A program made the position numbers and the translations under genes. Source: Rhizobium sp. NXC14 (GTDB lineage Bacteria > Pseudomonadota > Alphaproteobacteria > Rhizobiales > Rhizobiaceae). From it: a DNA stretch of 64,000 nt. This document shows positions 1 through 7,052 of this stretch, one piece after another (the first letter of the stretch is position 1; each line of letters begins with the position of its first letter). The notes under the pieces were generated by a model that saw nothing but the letters and a program-made list of their open reading frames with translations, was not told the origin of the DNA and did no database searches. The stretch is taken from positions 3,475,001-3,539,000 of the forward strand of contig NZ_CP021030.1 of the NCBI RefSeq assembly GCF_002117485.1, read 5' to 3'.

Positions 1-462
1 GGCGAACCGCACGATCTGAGCATCGAGCGAGGAGTCGGTGCCGACATATTCCTCAGCCCGCGCCTGCACCCATTGGCGCCAGCGAAGGCGCAGCCTGGGT
101 TCGGCGAGAAGCGCGATCGTCACCTGCGTCCAGCTCCTGGAATCGTCGGGACGATCCTTGAGACCGGAGACCGCCCTGAGATAGGCCCGGGTGAAGCGTC
201 CCTGCGGCACGGGATCGCCGCGCATCAGTTCCTCGATATCCGCATCGAACCTTTCGAGCAGGCTCTCGAACAGCGCGTCGAGCAGCGCATTCTTCGTCGG
301 GAAGTGATGCAGCAATCCGCCCTTGCTGACGCTGGAGGCGGCGGAGACCGCATCGAGTGTCACGGCCGCCATGCCTTCGCTGGCGGCAAGGCGCGCTGCG
401 ACCTCCAGCAATTCCTGGCGCACGAGAGCCGGTTGTTTCTTGCGGTGATGAGCGTTTGACAT
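1..462 (-). CDS. TetR-family transcriptional regulator (C-terminus beyond window)
   Basis: This is a DNA-binding repressor of the TetR family whose 3' end lies outside the window, so only the first 154 codons are visible. The start is the ATG at 460-462. The first 60 residues carry the TetR helix-turn-helix, with the hallmark stretch SVSKGGLLHHFPTKNALLDA (the second helix followed by the H-F-x-x-K turn). The rest is the beginning of the helical ligand domain. A perfect inverted repeat lies just upstream (476-489) and could be its own operator. The next gene to the right, a truncated hemoglobin, is divergent, so both may be controlled from the same short intergenic region. The ligand cannot be predicted. 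Confidence 0.85.
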   Translation of the reverse strand, partial: MSNAHHRKKQPALVRQELLEVAARLAASEGMAAVTLDAVSAASSVSKGGLLHHFPTKNALLDALFESLLERFDADIEELMRGDPVPQGRFTRAYLRAVSGLKDRPDDSRSWTQVTIALLAEPRLRLRWRQWVQARAEEYVGTDSSLDAQIVRFA

Positions 463-475
463 GCGTCATAAAGAT

Positions 476-489
476 ACCGTCCAGACGGT
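476..489. promoter_or_regulatory. Inverted repeat, candidate TetR operator
   Basis: ACCGTC-CA-GACGGT is a perfect 6-bp inverted repeat with a 2-bp spacer. It lies 14 bp upstream of the TetR start codon and in the region shared with the divergent globin gene. Size, symmetry and position fit a TetR autoregulatory site. Binding is inferred. Confidence 0.45.
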
Positions 490-606
490 TTTGTCAAGGA
501 GAATCGCTGCAAACCCCTGGCCCCAGGCATCATGCGCGAAATGCCGCGGCACCTTGATGACAGTTGTGGTTGTTTTCCATCAGGTGCATGAAGGATCGGG
601 AGTAGA

Positions 607-1017
607 ATGATATCGGGGAATGGTTTCGTGACGGAGAAGGTCACCACTCTATACGAAGCGATCGGCGGCAATGCCGCCGTACGGGCGCTGACGCACCGCT
701 TCTATGCGCTGATGGATACGCTGCCGGAGGCAAAAAACGTGCGTGCCGTACACCCGCCGAGCCTCGAAGGCAGCGAAGAGAAATTCTACGAATATATGAC
801 CGGCTATCTCGGCGGCCCGCCGCTCTATATCGACAAGCGCGGCCATCCGCGCCTGCGCAGCCGCCATTTCGTTGCCGAAATCGGGCCTATCGAACGGGAC
901 GAATGGCTGCTCTGCTTCCGCCGCGCGCTCGACGAGACGATCGCAAGTCAGGCGCTGCGCGATCTCATCTGGGCGCCGGTCGAGCGCCTTGCCTATCATA
1001 TGCAGAACAAGGAATAG
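607..1017 (+). CDS. Group II truncated hemoglobin
   Basis: The 136-residue product is a single-domain truncated globin, a cytosolic heme protein that binds O2 or NO. The family signature is clear: residues 12-35 hold the helix-B region with the YEAIGG motif, 59-72 the KFYEYMTGYLGGPP stretch typical of group II (TrbO) globins, and 81-87 the P-x-L-R-x-R-H motif whose His87 is the probable proximal heme ligand. Length is normal. GGAG eight bases before the ATG supports the start. The next gene starts three bases after this stop, so the two are probably cotranscribed. A role in NO or oxygen handling is family knowledge, not visible here. Confidence 0.9.
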   Translation: MISGNGFVTEKVTTLYEAIGGNAAVRALTHRFYALMDTLPEAKNVRAVHPPSLEGSEEKFYEYMTGYLGGPPLYIDKRGHPRLRSRHFVAEIGPIERDEWLLCFRRALDETIASQALRDLIWAPVERLAYHMQNKE

Positions 1018-1019
1018 TC

Positions 1020-1391
1020 ATGAGCCTGAACGCGCGCATCGAGCCGGTGCTCTATCTCTTCGCCGGCTTGTTCGGCGTGGCCGGCGTGGCGCTCGCCGCG
1101 CTTGCCGCCCATGGCGGCGGTGAGGCCAACCTTGCGGCATCCGCCTCCGCCATGTGCCTTGCACACGCCCCTGCCCTGCTCGCTTTGGCCCTCGGCACCG
1201 CCAAGCTCAAAACCGCCTGGCTCGCCGGTTTTCTGATGATCGTGGGAACCCTGCTCTTTGCCGGCGATCTTGTTACGCTCCGCTTCTCCGGCTCCGGCCT
1301 CTTCCCCTACGCCGCGCCGACCGGCGGCTGGGCGATGATGCTCGGCTGGCTGGCTGTGGCGGCAGGTGCTGTCTTTCGCGTGCGGTTTTAG
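1020..1391 (+). CDS. DUF423-like small integral membrane protein
   Basis: This 123-residue, very hydrophobic protein has about four transmembrane segments (roughly residues 9-27, 42-60, 63-83 and 97-119). The first contains the G-x-x-G-V-A-L-A-A-L-A-A-H-G pattern typical of DUF423/YgdD-type proteins. Function is unknown. Its ATG at 1020 follows the globin stop (TAG at 1015-1017), so it is the second gene of a two-gene unit. No other clue to its job is visible. Confidence 0.75.
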   Translation: MSLNARIEPVLYLFAGLFGVAGVALAALAAHGGGEANLAASASAMCLAHAPALLALALGTAKLKTAWLAGFLMIVGTLLFAGDLVTLRFSGSGLFPYAAPTGGWAMMLGWLAVAAGAVFRVRF

Positions 1392-1489
1392 GGGCTTGGA
1401 AAACTCGGCCGCTTGTCTATGAGGGTACGTTGCAGCAGAGTATCCATCCGCAAACTGAGCGGCTGATGGGAGTCCGCTGCCCTCTCTTC

Positions 1490-1610
1490 CCTGTGCTCGT
1501 CACAGGGATCCAGCGCGCCCAAGTCCTTGGGCGCGGGAGACTCTCTTCAGGCCCTACGGGTCATTCACGGGACGGACGCGCCGTGGCTGGATTCCTGTGA
1601 CGGGCACAGG
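1490..1610 (+). repeat. 121-bp RIME-like palindromic repeat, copy 1
   Basis: The element has 25-bp imperfect terminal inverted repeats (1490-1514 and 1586-1610) that begin CCTGTG and end at GGATCCAGC or its equivalent. Inside are further short palindromes such as GCGCCCAAG/CTTGGGCGC. A second copy of exactly the same length lies at 9988-10108 in the opposite orientation: the left inner arm here matches the right inner arm there. It fills the 264-bp gap between the convergent DUF423-like and heme monooxygenase genes. It resembles the RIME class of rhizobial intergenic repeats, but identity with that class was not checked. Confidence 0.8.
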
Positions 1611-1655
1611 AATGAGCGTGGGGAACGCCTCGCCTTCCACTCGTAAAAACTGCCA

Positions 1656-1970
1656 TCAAATCCCGTCGACCACATTAAAACCCTCAAAAACCGGCGGACC
1701 CTTATACATCGCCTTGCGGTCTCCGGCATTGCGGTGCGCCGCGCGAAAATTCTCGGACTTCGTCCAGTTCTGAAAATCCTCTTCGCTCTTCCAGACCGTG
1801 TGCGAGGAATAGAGCGTATACTCCTCTTCTTCATTGACCTTGCCACGCAGCAGGCGGAATTCGACGAGGCCGGGCACCGCGGCCAGGCTGGAATCGCGAT
1901 TGCGCCAGACCGTCTCGAAATCGCCCTCGGTTCCGGTTACCACCTTGAAGCGATTCATTGCGATATACAT
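1656..1970 (-). CDS. hmuQ: IsdG/HmuQ-type heme-degrading monooxygenase
   Basis: The 104-residue product belongs to the antibiotic-biosynthesis-monooxygenase fold and resembles the rhizobial HmuQ/HmuD heme oxygenases, which open the porphyrin ring in the cytosol to release iron. The residues expected for an IsdG-type active site are present in register: Asn6, Trp69 and His79, the last two within F-Q-N-W-T-K-S-E-N-F-R-A-A-H. It is the third gene of a leftward operon with a DUF2325 protein and a 90-residue unknown; the gap to the upstream gene is 9 bp. A RirA-type TGA-N9-TCA box lies ahead of this operon, and tonB and hmuPSTUV are close by. Whether it is closer to HmuQ or HmuD was not resolved. 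Confidence 0.85.
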   Translation of the reverse strand: MYIAMNRFKVVTGTEGDFETVWRNRDSSLAAVPGLVEFRLLRGKVNEEEEYTLYSSHTVWKSEEDFQNWTKSENFRAAHRNAGDRKAMYKGPPVFEGFNVVDGI

Positions 1971-1979
1971 GAAGTCTCC

Positions 1980-2252
1980 TTACGCCTTCCTCTTGGCGGC
2001 CCTTACAGCAGGCGAGGGAAAGGCGAGAATATTATTGCCATTTGCCGCCGCCGCGCCAAGCGGTCTTGTCGCCGCTTCCCCGGGCATTCGCGCCTCCCAG
2101 ATCGGGAACAGCGTCACATTCTGGTAGATCTGCCGGCGTTCGGCATACTGCTGAAAAAGCTCGTAAAGCTCGGGCACGAGGCCGCCACCGCTCTGCGCGG
2201 CGAGCTTGTGCAGGCCGATCATGGTCAAGCCGTCGGGGCACTTGTCGTTCAT
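1980..2252 (-). CDS. Conserved-looking hypothetical protein in heme monooxygenase operon
   Basis: A 90-residue protein that I do not recognise. It has no signal peptide or membrane segment. The N-terminal half (DGLTMIGLHKLAAQSGG) looks helical, the middle holds a Y-x-x-R-x-x-I-Y-x-N-V-T-L-F-P-I-W-E stretch, and the C-terminus is alanine-rich and basic. Its ATG overlaps the stop of the upstream DUF2325 gene by four bases, and the monooxygenase gene follows after 9 bp, so it is clearly part of that operon. The context suggests a role in heme or iron use, but no function can be assigned from sequence. Confidence 0.65.
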   Translation of the reverse strand: MNDKCPDGLTMIGLHKLAAQSGGGLVPELYELFQQYAERRQIYQNVTLFPIWEARMPGEAATRPLGAAAANGNNILAFPSPAVRAAKRKA

Positions 2253-2656
2253 CGGGAATTGTCTCGTTCGTTCATCGTCTGCAGCGCACGTTCCAGGCTG
2301 GACTTGCTGCCGTTTCGAAGCGGGATGAAGGCCTTGCTGAACTTCTTGCAGCCGGTCTTCACGCGCAGGCAGGCATCATGGCTGATACAGTCGATGGGGC
2401 AGAACACGCAATCAACAGAGGGAAGCAAGGTGTCGATGCGCGAAACCGCCTCGCGCAGGCCGCCATCGTGATGAATGAGTTCGGCGCCGAAATTGCTGGC
2501 GATCTGGCGCAGATGCGCCACTTGGCAGTCGCGCCCGCCGACATAAAGGAAACTGCGGCCATCCAGTTTGGTTCGTCCGTTGGATGCCTGGCCGGCCTCC
2601 TCGCCCGCACTGTCGCGGACCTCCCGGTTCGATCCCTTCTTGCCCTTGCGAGCCAT
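2249..2656 (-). CDS. DUF2325 domain protein with cysteine cluster
   Basis: The 135-residue product has a basic N-terminus (about 30 residues) followed by a DUF2325 domain: residues 35-60 hold the F-L-Y-V-G-G-R-D strand-loop and 80-120 the second half. Six cysteines are concentrated at 44, 83, 86, 90, 96 and 103, including a C-x-x-C-x-x-x-C motif, which suggests metal or heme binding. It is the first gene of the operon that ends with the heme monooxygenase and overlaps the next gene by 4 bp. A TGA-N9-TCA box at 2747-2761 lies about 90 bp upstream, so iron-responsive expression is likely. The biochemical role of the family is unknown to me. Confidence 0.75.
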   Translation of the reverse strand: MARKGKKGSNREVRDSAGEEAGQASNGRTKLDGRSFLYVGGRDCQVAHLRQIASNFGAELIHHDGGLREAVSRIDTLLPSVDCVFCPIDCISHDACLRVKTGCKKFSKAFIPLRNGSKSSLERALQTMNERDNSR

Positions 2657-2746
2657 ATGCCACCCGTTCGCTCGTTGATCGTCACACGATTCCTGCGTGT
2701 GCGGATGGACCTTACTAAACTTGATTTTTGCAGTAAAGTATAAAGT

Positions 2747-2761
2747 TGATTATCTTTATCA
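2747..2761. promoter_or_regulatory. Candidate RirA iron-responsive operator (IRO box)
   Basis: TGA-TTATCTTTA-TCA matches the TGA-N9-TCA consensus of the rhizobial iron regulator RirA exactly. It lies between the end of tonB and the DUF2325/heme monooxygenase operon, in AT-rich DNA upstream of the latter. Such a six-base match occurs by chance about once in 4 kb, so position is a main part of the support. Confidence 0.55.
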
Positions 2762-2763
2762 TA

Positions 2764-4113
2764 TTATCTCGTGACCTGGACCTCCTGGGAAAAGGTCCAG
2801 CTAGCCTTCCCCCATTCGGAAGGCAGAGGTGGGAACGGCGCCGCGCGCCGCACACCATCCAAAACAGCTTTATCCAACTCCGCAACACCCGAACTGCGAG
2901 CAACGGAAACCGATGCCACCCTACCGGTCCCGTTAATCGTCAATTGAACCCTGACGGTGATACTACCGCCCTTGTTCTTGTATTCATTGGGTACGCGAAC
3001 AGCGCGCCGGATCCGCTTCTGTACCTTGCCCGGGTAGTTGGCTACGGCCGTGCTTCCCACTCCATCACTTCCGCCCGTCGCGGTTGATGTTCCATCAATT
3101 TCCGGCCCGTTCTGACCGCTGACCACGCCCCTCGTCCGGTCTTCACGATCTAAGCCCTTGTCCCCACCCGCAGGTTTTGCCTTCTTATGGAGCTGTTTCT
3201 TTTTGACCGGTTTCGGCTTGTCAGCCTTTGGCTTCGGTTTTGTCACCGGCTTTTCTTCAGGCTCCGGCGAGGTCTCTGCAGTCTCGACAGGTTTTATTTC
3301 TTCCGGCGGAACTTCGGTGGGCTGTAGCGCCATTGGCGCTATCTCTGCCGGTACTAATGCCCGCTGGGCTTCAGGCGTCGGCTGTTCGGGCAAGAGCGTC
3401 GCCGTCGGCTGAATGACGGAAGATTCTGCAGGACTCTCGGAGACAAGCACCTCTGGCTCGGCGGCAACAACGGTCTTAGGGGAAACGTGCGTAACGTCCT
3501 GCACCGGCGGCACGGACTCCGTCGTTGCGGTTTCTACTGGCTGGATCTGCTCCGGCGGCACGGCCGCAGCATTTAGCTCAGTGGCCTCTTCCGATTGAAC
3601 TGTAGTCGGTTCAACTTCTTCCGCCGCAACTTGCTCAGGCTGCCGTTCTAATTCCGGATCACCCGCCGATGTCTGGTTAACGTCAGAATCGCCATAAACG
3701 ACGACGCTGACAGCTTCACCAGCGTCTTCGATTGCTTCGTCCGGGGGTCGTGACACAAATAAGCTGAGAGCAACCACCAAACCTGCGTGAAAAAGGAACG
3801 AACCGGCACACGTCAGCGCCACCCGCTGCCGCACCGGCTTCTGCTCGTCTTCCTGCTTCTCCACCGCCGCATCCATTGGCGGCGCAGAAGCGGGAGCGGC
3901 CGGTTCGGCTTCCGGATGGTCGGGAAAGGAAGAGATCTGTGCAAAACGTGTGTAATGGATGACCGTCTCCCCCGCCGGCTGCCGCTGCGCGTTTCGCAGT
4001 TCGGGAAGTTCGTGGCCGGGGTGCATGCCGGGCGTGTTGTCATTCAGGCTGGTGTCGGCGTCCGCCTCCCCGATGAGCACGTGTCTCGATTTGGATTTCG
4101 CTGAAATCGCCAT
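2764..4113 (-). CDS. tonB: TonB energy-transduction protein
   Basis: The 449-residue protein couples the inner-membrane proton gradient to outer-membrane siderophore and heme receptors. It has a long cytosolic N-terminus (about 98 residues), one membrane anchor at 99-120, then a roughly 230-residue periplasmic linker rich in Pro, Glu, Val and Lys, and a TonB C-terminal domain from about 355. That domain carries Y-P-G-K-V-Q-K-R-I-R-R and S-S-G-V-x-E-L-D-K-A-V-L-D near the end. The protein is much longer than E. coli TonB (about 240 residues), chiefly through the N-terminus and linker. ExbB and ExbD are not in the window. Neighbouring heme genes support a role in heme uptake. Confidence 0.93.
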   Translation of the reverse strand: MAISAKSKSRHVLIGEADADTSLNDNTPGMHPGHELPELRNAQRQPAGETVIHYTRFAQISSFPDHPEAEPAAPASAPPMDAAVEKQEDEQKPVRQRVALTCAGSFLFHAGLVVALSLFVSRPPDEAIEDAGEAVSVVVYGDSDVNQTSAGDPELERQPEQVAAEEVEPTTVQSEEATELNAAAVPPEQIQPVETATTESVPPVQDVTHVSPKTVVAAEPEVLVSESPAESSVIQPTATLLPEQPTPEAQRALVPAEIAPMALQPTEVPPEEIKPVETAETSPEPEEKPVTKPKPKADKPKPVKKKQLHKKAKPAGGDKGLDREDRTRGVVSGQNGPEIDGTSTATGGSDGVGSTAVANYPGKVQKRIRRAVRVPNEYKNKGGSITVRVQLTINGTGRVASVSVARSSGVAELDKAVLDGVRRAAPFPPLPSEWGKASWTFSQEVQVTR

Positions 4114-4172
4114 TCTTTACGCCTCGGACAGCCGGAAACAAGTCCGCCGGGGTTCATGCCCGGCGTCTTCTT

Positions 4173-4258
4173 GAGCAATTCCAGCAAAAGTGCGCAGCGG
4201 TTTTGCGTCCGGAATTGCGTAAAACCAAAGAGTTAGAGCATTTCCGAAATGCTCTAAC
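4173..4258. repeat. Rhizobial intergenic palindromic repeat
   Basis: The segment contains nested inverted repeats: CAATTCC...GGAATTG, GCAAAA...TTTTGC, and a terminal perfect 12-bp stem GTTAGAGCATTT/AAATGCTCTAAC (4232-4258). The same arrangement is, to my knowledge, common between genes in Rhizobium genomes. It fills most of the gap between tonB and the secreted four-cysteine protein. Confidence 0.6.
4232..4258 (-). terminator. Stem-loop overlapping the stop of the secreted protein gene
   Basis: A perfect 12-bp stem with a 3-base CCG loop contains the TAG stop (4254-4256) of the leftward gene. Downstream on that strand is CTCTTTGGTTTTAC, only a modest T tract, so termination is plausible but not certain. 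It is also the outer arm of the repeat element. Confidence 0.45.
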
Positions 4259-4679
4259 CTTCGAAGGGAACGGAGATCTGCGAGCGAGTGACGAGACCCT
4301 TCATGCATTCGCCGGCGGCCGGCCCATCGCAGACCGGCGTGTCGTTGATGAGGATGCGGGTCACGCTCTCGCATTTGACATTCGGCATGTCGAACTGGCG
4401 CACGCGCTTCTTGCCCTGCGGCAAATCGCGGAAATCGAGAACGGTGATGCGGTCGACGGCATTCTTGTCGTTGAAGAAGGCGAGCTCGAAGGAAACCTTG
4501 TTGATGGCGGCGGGCAGCTTGTTGAGCGCCACGAAGGTCATCATGCAGCCCTTCTGCGAGGGCGCCAGCGCGTTGAGTTCGACATCGAGGGAGGCTGCGG
4601 GCGCCGCCTCCTGCGCCTGGGCTACGCCTGCAACCGTCATCACCAAGCCGGCCGCAACGGCCGCAAACCTACCCGTCAT
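4254..4679 (-). CDS. Secreted protein of unknown function with four cysteines
   Basis: The mature part is about 120 residues long, preceded by a clear signal peptide (M-T-G-R-F-A-A-V-A-A-G-L-V-M-T-V-A-G-V-A-Q-A, cleavage after AQA). GGAG six bases before the ATG at 4677-4679 favours this start over longer in-frame alternatives reaching 4736. The mature protein has four cysteines, possibly two disulfides, in contexts K-G-C-M-M-T, V-K-C-E-S, V-C-D-G and G-E-C-M-K-G. I do not recognise the family. It is divergent from hmuP, so its promoter region is close to the iron-regulated one. Confidence 0.65.
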   Translation of the reverse strand: MTGRFAAVAAGLVMTVAGVAQAQEAAPAASLDVELNALAPSQKGCMMTFVALNKLPAAINKVSFELAFFNDKNAVDRITVLDFRDLPQGKKRVRQFDMPNVKCESVTRILINDTPVCDGPAAGECMKGLVTRSQISVPFEG

Positions 4680-4741
4680 CATCTTCTCCGCATTGTCGCG
4701 AGCCGTCAGCGGACGGCTTCGTATCAGCAATCTCAAAAACT

Positions 4742-4756
4742 TGACTACGTTAGTCT
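4742..4756. promoter_or_regulatory. Degenerate IRO-like site and short palindrome
   Basis: TGA-CTACGTTAG-TCT matches the RirA consensus in five of six fixed positions and contains the perfect palindrome GACTA-CGT-TAGTC. It is 38 bp left of the exact box and may be a second site or belong to the divergent gene. Confidence 0.3.
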
Positions 4757-4779
4757 TCTATTGCGTCTTTAAAAAACTA

Positions 4780-4794
4780 TGAGTAAGAAAGTCA
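4780..4794. promoter_or_regulatory. Candidate RirA operator (IRO box) at hmuP promoter
   Basis: TGA-GTAAGAAAG-TCA is an exact TGA-N9-TCA match. It overlaps a possible promoter (TTGCGT at 4761-4766, 17-bp spacer, TAAGAA at 4784-4789). It would lie inside the coding sequence if hmuP began at 4779, which argues for the downstream start. Confidence 0.55.
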
Positions 4795-4856
4795 AGTTAA
4801 TTGTAAACGCAGCCGGAGACCTTCTGATCGCCGGCCTCACGGAATTGCCAACCGAA

Positions 4857-5039
4857 ATGATGGTTGAAAAGCCAGACACCTTTAAACATGCGCCAATGCC
4901 CAACCAGCCGGCGGCGCAGCACCGGATCGTCGAAAGCGCGGATCTTTTCCGCGGCACGAACGAGATCATGATCAGACACGACGGGCTGGTTTACCGCCTG
5001 AAGATCACCCGCCAGGGCAAACTCATTCTCAATAAATAG
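4857..5039 (+). CDS. hmuP: Hemin uptake protein HmuP
   Basis: The 60-residue product carries the HmuP/HemP family core in its last 40 residues: S-A-D-L-F-R-G-T-N-E-I-M-I-R-H-D-G-L-V-Y-R-L-K-I-T-R-Q-G-K-L-I-L. In Bradyrhizobium HmuP is an activator of heme uptake genes. An upstream in-frame ATG at 4779 would give 86 residues. I chose the ATG at 4857 because 4779 has no ribosome-binding site, the extra residues are atypical, and an IRO box with promoter-like DNA overlies them. No strong ribosome-binding site precedes 4857 either, so the start is uncertain. hmuS begins 20 bp downstream. Confidence 0.8.
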   Translation: MMVEKPDTFKHAPMPNQPAAQHRIVESADLFRGTNEIMIRHDGLVYRLKITRQGKLILNK

Positions 5040-5059
5040 GGCCAATAAGTAGGTAAGAC

Positions 5060-6109
5060 ATGACCGAGCAGAAAAGACCGGCTCCAGCAGAAATCCGCGC
5101 GTTTCGGGCCGAAAATCCGAAGATGCGCGAGCGCGATATGGCCGCCCGGCTGAAGATTTCCGAAGCAGCCCTCGTCGCGGCCGAGACCGGCATCAGCGTC
5201 ACCCGCATCGACGGCAGCGCATTGAAGCTTCTCGAGCGCGTGGAGCGCCTCGGCGAAGTGATGGCGCTGTCGCGCAACGAAAGCGCCGTGCACGAAAAGA
5301 TCGGCGTCTTCGAAAACATCAAATCAGGCGTGCAGAGCGCGATCGTTCTCGGCGAGAATATCGACCTGCGCATCTTCCCGAGCCGCTGGGAGCATGGCTT
5401 CGCCGTCTCGAAGAAGGATGGCGACCAGGAGCGCCTCAGCCTGCAATATTTCGACAAGGCAGGCAACGCGGTGCACAAGATTCACCTGCGCCCAAACTCT
5501 GATATCGAGGCCTATCACGCGATCGTCGCCGAGCTGAAACTCGAAGACCAGTCGCAGGAATTGCTCGAGGCCGAGGTCTCGAATGCCGCCGATGAAGCTG
5601 CCGATGTCAGCCGCGACGAGTTGCGCGACAACTGGAGCAAGCTCACCGATACCCACGAATTCTTCGGCATGCTGAAGCGCCTGAAGATCGGCCGCCAGGC
5701 GGCCATCCGCACCGTCGGCGACGACTATGCCTGGAAGCTCGACAACACTGCGACGGCGGGAATGACGCATGCTTCGGTGAAATCGGGCCTGCCGATCATG
5801 TGCTTCGTCGCCAATAACGGGATCGTCCAGATCCATTCCGGCCCGATCTTCAACGTGCAGGCGATGGGTCCATGGATCAACATCATGGATCCGAACTTCC
5901 ACCTGCATTTGCGCCAGGATCACATTGCCGAGACCTGGGCCGTGCGCAAGCCGACCAAGGACGGCCACGTCACCTCGCTGGAGGCTTACAATGCCGCGGG
6001 CGAGATGATCATCCAGTTCTTCGGCAAGCGGAAGGAAGGCTCCGACGAGCGCGCCGAATGGCGCGAGATCATGGAAAACCTGCCGCGGGCAGCAAGTGCC
6101 GCCGCATGA
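5060..6109 (+). CDS. hmuS: Hemin-degrading/heme-trafficking protein HmuS
   Basis: The 349-residue cytosolic protein belongs to the HemS/HmuS family, which receives heme from the HmuTUV importer and stores, passes on or degrades it. Two structurally related halves are visible (about 45-170 and 200-335), each with an R-I-F-P-S-R-W or H-S-G-P-I-F-N-V-Q type strand. His199 in T-D-T-H-E-F-F is the probable equivalent of the known heme-ligating histidine. Length is normal. AGG before the ATG supports the start. It follows hmuP and its stop is close to hmuT, consistent with a single hmuPSTUV operon. Confidence 0.93.
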   Translation: MTEQKRPAPAEIRAFRAENPKMRERDMAARLKISEAALVAAETGISVTRIDGSALKLLERVERLGEVMALSRNESAVHEKIGVFENIKSGVQSAIVLGENIDLRIFPSRWEHGFAVSKKDGDQERLSLQYFDKAGNAVHKIHLRPNSDIEAYHAIVAELKLEDQSQELLEAEVSNAADEAADVSRDELRDNWSKLTDTHEFFGMLKRLKIGRQAAIRTVGDDYAWKLDNTATAGMTHASVKSGLPIMCFVANNGIVQIHSGPIFNVQAMGPWINIMDPNFHLHLRQDHIAETWAVRKPTKDGHVTSLEAYNAAGEMIIQFFGKRKEGSDERAEWREIMENLPRAASAAA

Positions 6110-6120
6110 GGACCACAGCG

Positions 6121-7050
6121 ATGACGATGCGTAAAAACCTGCGCCGGATCCGCCTTTGGGAACTGGCCCTGACGGCCGCCGTCATGGCGCTGCCGCTGAT
6201 CCAGACGGCGCCGGCCGGCAAGCACTTCACTTTCATCCGCACCGCTCACGCCGAGGAAAATAAGCTCGATACGTCGCGCCTCGTTTCGGTCGGCGGCGAC
6301 GTCACCGAGATCGTCTACGCCCTCGGCGAGGAAAGCCGGCTGATCGCCCGCGACACGACGAGCCTCTATCCGGAGGCAGCGCTGAAGCTCCCGAATGTCG
6401 GTTACATGCGGGCGCTCTCGCCGGAAGGCATCCTTGCGATGAACCCGACGGCGATCATCGCCGTCGAAGGCTCCGGTCCGCCGGAGGCGCTTGTTGTGCT
6501 GAAGAATGCCAGCGTTCCGTTCGAGACGGTGCCGAATGCCTTTACCCGCGACGGCATCATCGCCAAGATCGACCGCGTCGGCACGCTGCTCGGCGTGCCT
6601 GACAAGGCAAAGACGCTCGAAGAAAAGGTCGCTGCCGATCTCGACACGGCGATCGCCGATGCCGAAAAGCGCTCGGAGGCCGAGCGCAAGCGCGTTCTCT
6701 TCATACTCAGCGCCCAGAACGGCCGGATCATGGCCTCGGGCACCGGCACGGCGGCCGACGGCATGATCAAGCTTGCCGGCGCCGTCAATGCCGTCGGCGT
6801 ATTTCCGGGCTACAAGCCGCTTACCGACGAGGCGATCATTGAAGCCAAGCCCGACATCATCCTGATGATGAACCGCGGCGACGGCGCCGGCACCAGGAAC
6901 GAAGACCTGCTGGCCCAGCCGGCAATCGCGTTGACGCCGGCCGGAGAGAAGAAGGCGATCATCCGGATGGACGGCGTCTACCTGCTCGGCTTCGGCCCGC
7001 GTACGGCGAGCGCGGTGCGTGACCTCAATGCGGCGATCTACGGGGGCTGA
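6121..7050 (+). CDS. hmuT: Heme ABC transporter periplasmic binding protein HmuT
   Basis: The 309-residue protein is the periplasmic heme-binding component. It begins with a basic, hydrophobic signal sequence (about residues 1-42, ending T-A-H-A), followed by a class III binding-protein fold opening with L-V-S-V-G-G-D-V-T-E-I-V-Y-A-L-G. The start at 6121 is supported by GAGGA eight bases upstream. A second ATG at 6106 overlaps the hmuS stop (ATGA) and is possible. hmuU starts two bases after the stop. Ligand identity rests on gene order with hmuS and hmuUV. Confidence 0.92.
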   Translation: MTMRKNLRRIRLWELALTAAVMALPLIQTAPAGKHFTFIRTAHAEENKLDTSRLVSVGGDVTEIVYALGEESRLIARDTTSLYPEAALKLPNVGYMRALSPEGILAMNPTAIIAVEGSGPPEALVVLKNASVPFETVPNAFTRDGIIAKIDRVGTLLGVPDKAKTLEEKVAADLDTAIADAEKRSEAERKRVLFILSAQNGRIMASGTGTAADGMIKLAGAVNAVGVFPGYKPLTDEAIIEAKPDIILMMNRGDGAGTRNEDLLAQPAIALTPAGEKKAIIRMDGVYLLGFGPRTASAVRDLNAAIYGG

Positions 7051-7052
7051 TC

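Noticed and set aside
4102..4116. TGA-N9-TCT site at the tonB start
   Set aside because: It is one base off the IRO consensus and overlaps the tonB start codon. Single-mismatch matches are frequent by chance.
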